A stretch of DNA of 64,000 nucleotides from Atrichornis clamosus (lineage: Eukaryota > Chordata > Aves > Passeriformes > Menuridae). The notes under the pieces were generated by a model. That model was given only the letters and a program-made list of their open reading frames with translations. It ran no database searches and was not told where the DNA came from. The translations under genes were made by a program, and so were the position numbers. This document shows positions 27,801 through 36,800 of the stretch, piece by piece. How positions within the stretch are numbered: the stretch's first letter is position 1; each line of letters starts with the position of its first letter. The DNA lies in contig WBMZ01010845.1 in NCBI GenBank assembly GCA_013400975.1, positions 104,187 through 168,186 on the forward strand. Direction: 5' to 3'.

Positions 27801-30800
27801 CAACTGAGATACCTGTATGAAGAAATGAGCTCCGTTTTGAAGAAACGCATCATTTCTTATTGGCATATTTATAGTATCTTGTGCTTTTCCTTCTGGAAAG
27901 ATGAGAGTACTTCTTCTAGATGTATTTAGAATGCCACCTTTTGCTCTGTCAGGATCCAGAGCTCCAGCTGGAATATACAGTGCGGTATAAACCAACTGCA
28001 CATCTCCAACTGTTCCTCCTTCCCTTGCAAAACTCAAGGATAAAAAGCGTCCTGTTGGATTACTTTCAATCTTCTGATTCTCCAAAGGATGGAATTTTAT
28101 TCGGCCATAAACATCATCACTGTCCTGAATGTAAAACAGAAGCTGCAAAGCAGAAAAGAGCATCACTTACTCTATGCTGCAGTACTGTATACCATAGCTT
28201 CATGTCTTCACGAAAACATGTCCTGACTGTCACCATACATTTTTCTCCTTAGTGAACTGGCATCAGAGAAGAAATCAGATTGACAGGCCCAAAGTATTCT
28301 CTACACACAAGCAGCACAGCAGTGATAGTGGCAACTTTCCCACTATACATCATCCATGTGCCAGAATGAGCTCTGAATAACTGATTTCTTGGTTCAGCAA
28401 CCAAAGTGAATAATTTAAAAATCTTTCAGATTGTAAAGAATTTTGTTTTATTCACCAAGCTCATTCCAAACATTTTTCAGGAAGACAAAGCAGGGACTCA
28501 AGCCACAAAACTGTCTGCAACGCTAGCCAGCTTTTATTTAATAGTTCAAAGGTTACAGTCTTAATCACCAAACCCTCCTCTTGAAGTTGTTACTCTGTAA
28601 AACATTTCAGTAGTCATTACAACAGCAAAGGAGCTAGTGAAAATAACTTTCCTGTATTCTCTTAGCAAGCAGTCACTCGAGACAGCAATTATGCAATGCT
28701 ATGCACACTGGGAAAAATCTAAACTGAATGCTACCACAGTAAAAATGTCTGGCATTGTATACCATACTCAGCCAAATACTTTAGATATGTCTCTATACAC
28801 TAAGATTATATTAAGGATTAATTTGTTTGAATTTTATCCAAGACCAAACCCTTTCATCAGTTCAGCCAATCAATCAATGTTATTAAAACTGGTAAAGTCT
28901 TTATAATCCAGTATTATCTTCTCTAAAAGAATTGTAAAAGTAAACTTACCTCAGATGGCTCACTGACTTCTGCACCTCCCTGTATTGTATGAGCTAGGAG
29001 TTTCAGAACATAGGGCTCTGCCTCTTCTGGTATATCATCATCAATAATGTTCAGATGAAGCGTCACCAGCATCTGTCCTTGATCAAAACTTATCTCCCCG
29101 GCCTCTGGAACGAGGTCTGTAGTCACAGGTGAGGGATCACTGCTATTTCGGATTATAACCCAGGAAACAGAAACATTTCCATGTGTTCCACCATTTCTTA
29201 CAATCGTGATCCCTTCAAACCTATGGTTTTGAATGAAAACAAAGACCCACAAATAATAATTACTATTGGCTTGCCTGGTTATTGGTTCCCTAAAATATTC
29301 ACCTAAGTGGTAAAATGTTAACTGCTTGCAACTGGCATTTGACTCAGGGCTTACAGTTTGTAAAATCATCACACATATGCAAGACTAAGTGTTTATTCAT
29401 GAGCTCTCTGCAATGTCTCTAAAGATATGTGTTAGATCTCATGTGGTTTACAGCAAGAAAGGTACTGAGAAGTGGAGACTTGTCATGTTTTACATTTGTC
29501 TTGAGAAATACAAATCAAATTTCAGAAAACTTTCTGCCTATTACCTTTCTACATCATGAACAGTTGTGAAGCATGAATATTGAAACAGTGATTTTGAATG
29601 AACTATTTGCTTTTGTACCCAAAATATATTCAGTTATTGATATTTATGATACTGGAAATGTCATGTTGCCTGCATCTGACAAGTCCATGACTACAAAAAA
29701 AAGTCTGGGAAACATGACTTACAAACATTTAGAAAGCAGGATTTATTTCGTTACTATGTATAAAAAAGAAAGATGAATACTCTAGTGCTGAGCTCTACAT
29801 ACCATAAAACATTATTTCAAAATTGTTCGTAGTTTGAGGTATTACTTTTTTCTTAGGGGATGAACTACCATCAGTAACAAGCAGTGGACATTTTTATTGA
29901 CACTGTCAATATTGTGTATCATTCCTGCTCATGACATTTGTACAGATCTTTGATTTTAATCTCTCTGTAAAAATACAAATATTTAAATTATTTCTGGCTT
30001 TAAGGTAAGTATTTCACTGGAGACACTCAACACCTTGTTTTATCCTTTAATCGGAGAATGGTTTTATAGATAGTAAATACAAATAAATACCAAGGAAAGA
30101 AGGCAGAAATCTGTTTCCCACTGTACTGGCGTGTAGCAGCATCACAACTTCACTGCTCCTACCTTTACATTAAGGGTTTTTAACAATTCTGATAATGTGA
30201 TTGAATAGTTATGGTCTATTTACATAGAGTTTATAGGTATTAAAATACTTCCTGCATAATTAGATATTCCCACTTCCTTGAAATCTTTGTAGATGTAGTT
30301 AATAACAACACACTAAGTGATTTCTACATTATATTTTAGTAGTGACTTTATAATTACTTTTAATGATATCCTAAGGATGCTTAACAATGCCAAACAAATC
30401 ACTTAAAATGACTAGATGCTAGATTTTAAGATCTGTAGTACCTTGAAACTTGGTCTTCATCAATGATAACAGTGTGAGCTAAGAGAACACTGTGGATTGA
30501 CAGCACTCCGTAGGGTTTATCATTTGGTTGGATAGTGACGTGAACAACAGATGGATAAATCAAAACAGCATCTCCCTGCAAAGTGTCCTTAAGAAGCATA
30601 ATCTGAAAGGTCTCAGCAATTTCTGGTATGGCATCATCAAGGATCTTAAATTTCAAATATGTTTCATGAACTAGAGGTGGGAAAACAAGAGTTGTATTTG
30701 GCTGTAGATCTAGGAAGTCTACATTAAGCTGTGCATGTGCAGTTGAATCCCCAGTTATGATGGCGTAACTGACAGAGACTTCGTCTTCATCAGGTCCAAT

Positions 30801-33800
30801 TAATTTTCCACTGACATCCTTACCACGAACCACCTGGATTGTTACCACTTCATCTTCCTCAGGCACCATATAAGCATTCTGAACAAAACGCACGGGACTG
30901 TCATTTTTCTTAATATTAATCCAAACAGAATTTCTTGTGTTGTTGATTTCAGCCCCTCCCTCTACACTCTTCAGGCAAACAACAAAGATTTCATCATTTT
31001 CAGGTATCTGGAAAAACAACATTAGCAACTGGGTGTAAGTCACATTTCAAATATATGCAGAAAACTTATACTGAGAAAGATGGTTTATGTATTTTGCAGA
31101 AGAGTGAAATGATACAAATTTGAAAGCTCATTTCACATTAAACAAACAGGAGAAAAGTCTGGCTTTTAACTTTTGCTAAAAATCCCTTCTCAAAATTTCT
31201 ATTTCACAAATCATACTTCTGAAAGAGGGTGGGAAGTCAAACAAAAAAAACCCCAAAATTAGTGAAGAATCAAAAAAATCTGGATCTTTACAACTTGACA
31301 GTATGAGGAGACCGATTGTCACTTTTGAAAACCATCTCTACTTGGAAACAAATGTTCCTCTCCATTATCTAGATTTAAATTTTGTTTTTTCCAGTGATGA
31401 TACTGATCTACCTCTATATGTGCCTGAGACAAAACAGGAACAACTTCTAGACAGAACCTACCCTGGCACATCCACCCCTATATAACTAGAAAAAGAACAT
31501 ATTCTTTAGTGTTCACACACACCCCTACAACCCCAGACAAAATTTTCCATCACAGATCTGAGAAAGTTTTCTTGTTCTTAGCAATTATTTAGATGTTGGT
31601 ATTTTTACAAAATTACTGTTTAAAACTACATGTTAGTTTTAGCTATTTCTTCTTAATATCTGATGCAGCTGCCAATAAAGCATGTCTTATAAACCACAAA
31701 TTACAGAATTAAGGATGAGATGTCTGCTTTATATTACTATATAAATATATGTATGGAGGCACTTGGTGTGATTCCTGGGTACCCTGTGCAGAGCCAGGAG
31801 ACGAACTTGATTATCCTAATGGGTTCCTTCCAATTCAGCATATTATATGATTCTATGGTTCTATATTTTATTCCCCAGATGTTGATTAGCTATGCCTGTG
31901 TAACTGAAAAAATATGATTATTTTATTAATACATATAGGTAAAAAGTAAGTCTTTAAAAATTATTTGTCATCTTTGGATCTCATCCTTACCATGGACTAC
32001 TGGAAACCAGCAGTATTTGCTTCTGAGAGTAATTCCAGGACACAATTACAATTTCTGAAAACCCTCCAATATTTCTTTCTCTTTCATACTCATTTGTTTA
32101 TTGGCCACTCTCAGATCCTTTTCTAGGACTAGGAGAATTGGCATGACTGCATATGCCAACTCAGTTCCTTGTTTGGCTTGTGGCACTGAAACTTGCATAA
32201 TGCTGTTGACTGATACAGAGTTTTGTTGTCAGCATGAGATCTGGAAGCTATCAGACACCTCCCTCCCATACTGAGCTACAACACTGTTGGTCTACCTCAT
32301 TAGAATATATGCTAACTTATGTTTCATTTAGTTCACTAACTAATATACCATCTGTCATCATTTAAAAATGTACATTTAAGAGAGAGAAAATGTATCCACA
32401 ACTTTAACTGTAGTTTAAATCTTAACATCTCATATAAATGGGACATTCTGCAGTTCCTAATGGCAACATGAGTGACCAGCGAAAAACCCTGTCAGACTTC
32501 AAAGACAACAATATAAAGGATTTTCAGTGCTGACTCGCCTCTTTCATTTTCTGTTAACAAAGTTTCCATTATTCCTCACTAAAAAAGGAAATGTACACAA
32601 TAAAATTTCTATAAATGTAGTACTGTAGAGATCAGATCTAAAGTACCCTAATTTCTGTAGGAAAAGGGCTATGCAATTCAGAACAATAGCTGTTCCACTG
32701 TTTTTCTTAACTTCAGATCCTAACAGCTCAAATTAAGTTCTGAGAGTAACACTGAATTCTTGTGCATTCCATCATCATCATCAGTAAGGGATTTTTACAC
32801 AAAATTAACCTTTTGTGTAAGCCTGTGAAAGACTTTCAGTGAGTGGACCACCACAGCAGTACAGATCAAACTTTGAGTGAAAGAGTGTTAAGAGCACTTC
32901 TCAGAGGAAAAATAAATCACATCTTCCCCAAAAACCTAATGAATGCTTTCTGTGTATAAGTTATGGAAATAGTACATCTGATCTGAAAGAGATATTTCTA
33001 CATAGCAGTTTGACACAGTCTCTTAATACTTTTATCAGTATAGACTTGAGAAACTATTTTTTATAATTAACAGAAATATGCACAAAAATTCTTTAAAGTT
33101 ACTTTTGAGATAGGCACTTTGTTTTTCCTATGCAATTTCTGTAGTGAATTTTCTAAGTAAGTTCTTCTGTATCACACTCACATAGAAAAGTTAAATATAG
33201 AAAGGTCAGTCTAATAGATAAAACTGTATCTAGTTAAAGAACATCATCCTTGGCAATACAAGAACCTCAGTATTCCATCTGAATAAAAATATAATGCTTT
33301 CCTGACTATTTATACTTTTACTGTGTAGCACCTGACAGGTCTAGTCAGAGTAGTCAGGGTATGTTCAGAAACTAAAAATGTTAATTGATGAAAAATACAG
33401 AAGCAGCACTAAAAAATTTAAATGATAGTCCATAAACACTGAACATCACTTTATGAAGCAGAAGCACTTGCACACCTACTTAAACCAAGCATTTTTGTAA
33501 CATAATACAAAGTCTCTCCAGAACAACAGTTAGCCTTCTACATATCCAAGTCAAAAATGAAGTCAGCTTGTTTTTACCTGATCATCAAGCACTGTTAAAT
33601 TATAAATTAACACCGATCTCCCAGGGATGAATGTAATATTTCCCCTGGCTGGACTTAAGTCTTCTTCAGCTGCGTTTGGTCCATCTTCTATCTGCAAATA
33701 ATTGAGTATTATTATAAGAAATGTATAAAGCGTGCATAAAAATCTGGTGCAGAAGTCAATATACAGCGTATGAAATGTATAACAAATTACTATTTATTCA

Positions 33801-36800
33801 GTCATCTGATCACAGGCATACATATGCAGTTATGAAAATCTGTTCTTCTTGGCAGATGGAGTAAATCAGAGTAAGAACTCTGAAGAAATTATGTATTGCC
33901 AGAGAAACAGGAAGAAAAATATTTCCATACAGGCTTTTGAGGACTCTTTGGCATCTATTGATGCATAACTGACTTTTTTAAATAACAGAAAGGCTAGTCC
34001 TTCTCTTTTAATTTAAATCACTAACATTTCCTAATCAGTTCCAAAACTAAACAATAGCACTTACCGATTTTGTGACCTTTCTACCTTGACTTATGATACT
34101 AAGGAAATTAAAATTAATAGTAAAACCTAAAGAAAACAGTAAGACCATAGAGGCAATATGTTAAGGGTTTGTTTTAGCAAATCTTGTAAATTTTTTTCAA
34201 CATATGTATATAAACTACATTCTGACATGAACCTGATAAATTGTGCAGAGAGCAAAATCTATTGGACGTTAAAACAAACATATCTGCAATAAATTACATA
34301 GAGAATCTCATTCTGTGCATTACCTATACATGCTGTATTTAGCATGCAATAACATCCAGTACAAATCTTTTGAGATTTTGACACGTCTAGACTAAACCTT
34401 TGATGACAACTGAAAAAAAAATTTGATACAAAAAAATTACCTGTAATTTTAAAGAATGTCAGAACTAGAAAAGCAAAAAAAAATCCCACCTCTCACAATA
34501 AAGATAATAACTATATCCCATTCAATTGAAGTATGTAAATAATGGCTTAAATATTCAAGTAATTACTTTGAAAGGTTGAAGAGTCTGGGAATTCAAACTG
34601 CAGTCTTACAGATACAGAATTTCACTAAATATTGAGCTCTACTTTTACGTGTTTGAAGATGGCACAAGCATTAAAGAGTTGGCTGTTTATAAATTTTGAA
34701 GAAATAAAAAAATTCTTACATACCCAGCAGTCCATTTCTGATAATAACAACTAATGCTGCCTCAAATATCTTCCTAAATGACAGGGAATACTCTTTTTTT
34801 TTAATATGTCTTCATTTTTCTCAAATTAAGCAGCTAGATAATGGCAATTATTTCCATTTGAAAGGCAATATCTTTCCATTTTATGAAACAGAATTAACAA
34901 ATGTAGACATACATCTTTAGTCCTTTCACTGTAATAAACACTTTGATAAGTTATGACTATGGCCTCACAGTTTCATCTAATAGCCAAAGGTATGAAGCCT
35001 TCTTGATAAACTCACCTCAAAAGCTACCACGACCGTCCCGTAGGTTCCTCTCTCCCTAATTAGCGTGAGAGGCACAAATTCATTTCTGCCCCTCGGCTCA
35101 TTCACTGTGATTAAGGCAGACTAATGAGGAAGAAAAAGACAGGCAATCAGGCACAGATCAAATATCACAGCAGAAGGCAGAAACTGTTACCATAGAAATA
35201 CCAAACTGCCACAGGCAAGTTAATCCAATCTGCAAAACAGTCCACTGATGGCATATATTTCCTAGCAACCAATTAGTTCAGCTAATAAGTGGCTTGAAAG
35301 GTTTCAGATTTAAAAAATTATCATTTTATGCATGCAGAGTTGGTTTTCATGGGTCTTTTTTTGTAAATGAACATAGTTAATATACACTGTGTGCTAATAT
35401 ATGACCACTAGTATTTACAGGAGTTTCTAACCCTATTAAAAACAGTTTTTCCCCATCAAAAAGTAATTTATTGGATAACTAGATAATGGACTCTGTCTAT
35501 CAAACTGTTGTAGCTGAGAAAATTCAAAGAATTACAGCAATTCAGGGAGCATCATGGTTTAGTACTGTAGTGCTAAAAAGTTCTCATACTGGGTTTTTTC
35601 AGGGAAGTCTTCTACTAATTATATGGACGCAATGCTAGCAATTATGCCTATTTCTCTTTCTACTAACACAAGCTCTGTATCATTGTAAATATCCTCCACA
35701 CTACTAGTCACACCACTGTCTTACCATTGAAGGTATTATACTATACATATATCACAATACTGCTCTCACAGCTTGAGAGCTAAATACAAAACTGCCCACT
35801 AAAGATGGGAAAAATGTATATATTCTTAAGATTTCTAAGCTGCATCTTTAACTTTCCTATGATATTACTCCTCACTTCTTCCAAACCATATTTAGATCTT
35901 GACTTATAGATGATGGGCATTGGGACTGAACAATTCTTAAAAGCTTTATGTTTAGATGAACAGCATCAGTATTCATCCAAGTATGAAAGTCTGAAGTAAC
36001 ATCTCAACACCTAAAAGCATATAGAAATATTAAAGCTGTATATAGGTATGAATTACAAACATATGTATGAATTATCTCTAGAGATGTTTTCAGAGATGTA
36101 ACTCAGAATCAGTTTTCAAGGGATTCAGGTGAATAACTATTTATATAACTTTAACAATTCAACCTGTCTATTTTCTAAAATTTTCACATATACCATATTA
36201 AAAACCATACCATGTTAAAAGAAATTATTCCAAAGGCATTGTCATTTGATAAGATTGTTACAGTGACAGATTTGGGTGAGCCAAGCTTTATCCTTGCAGA
36301 TGGTTTCTAAAATTAAAAACAAAACAAGATATTAAATATGCTGATGGAAAAAAATAGACATTTTGATTTTACTGTATTTTAAGAGTAAATATTAGCCTAC
36401 AAAAATGTATGTATTTTTATTATATATTACAATGAAAATTGTTTAAAACAATAGAATGTGCTAAAATAACTCCTAGTAACAGAGGAAATACACTCTATAC
36501 AGTCAAAAATAGTGTTTGAAACAAACTTTGCAAACGATTAACAATGGCTTGACAATTATTAACAACCCCACATCAACAAAAAACTGCATATGAAGCATTT
36601 AACACTGTCAGGAATTCCAAAGATGTTCTTTTTCCCCTAACATTTGTATAAAACTGAAACTTTAAAGCTATTATACTGGGATACCAGCTAAAGGATATAC
36701 TGGAGTAGCAGCTATAAAAAGCAGTCTTTACAGCACTGTAAAATTGAGCTACATACATTTACAAATCAAAGTGAGAACAAAGGGAAAAAATGCATTTTTA

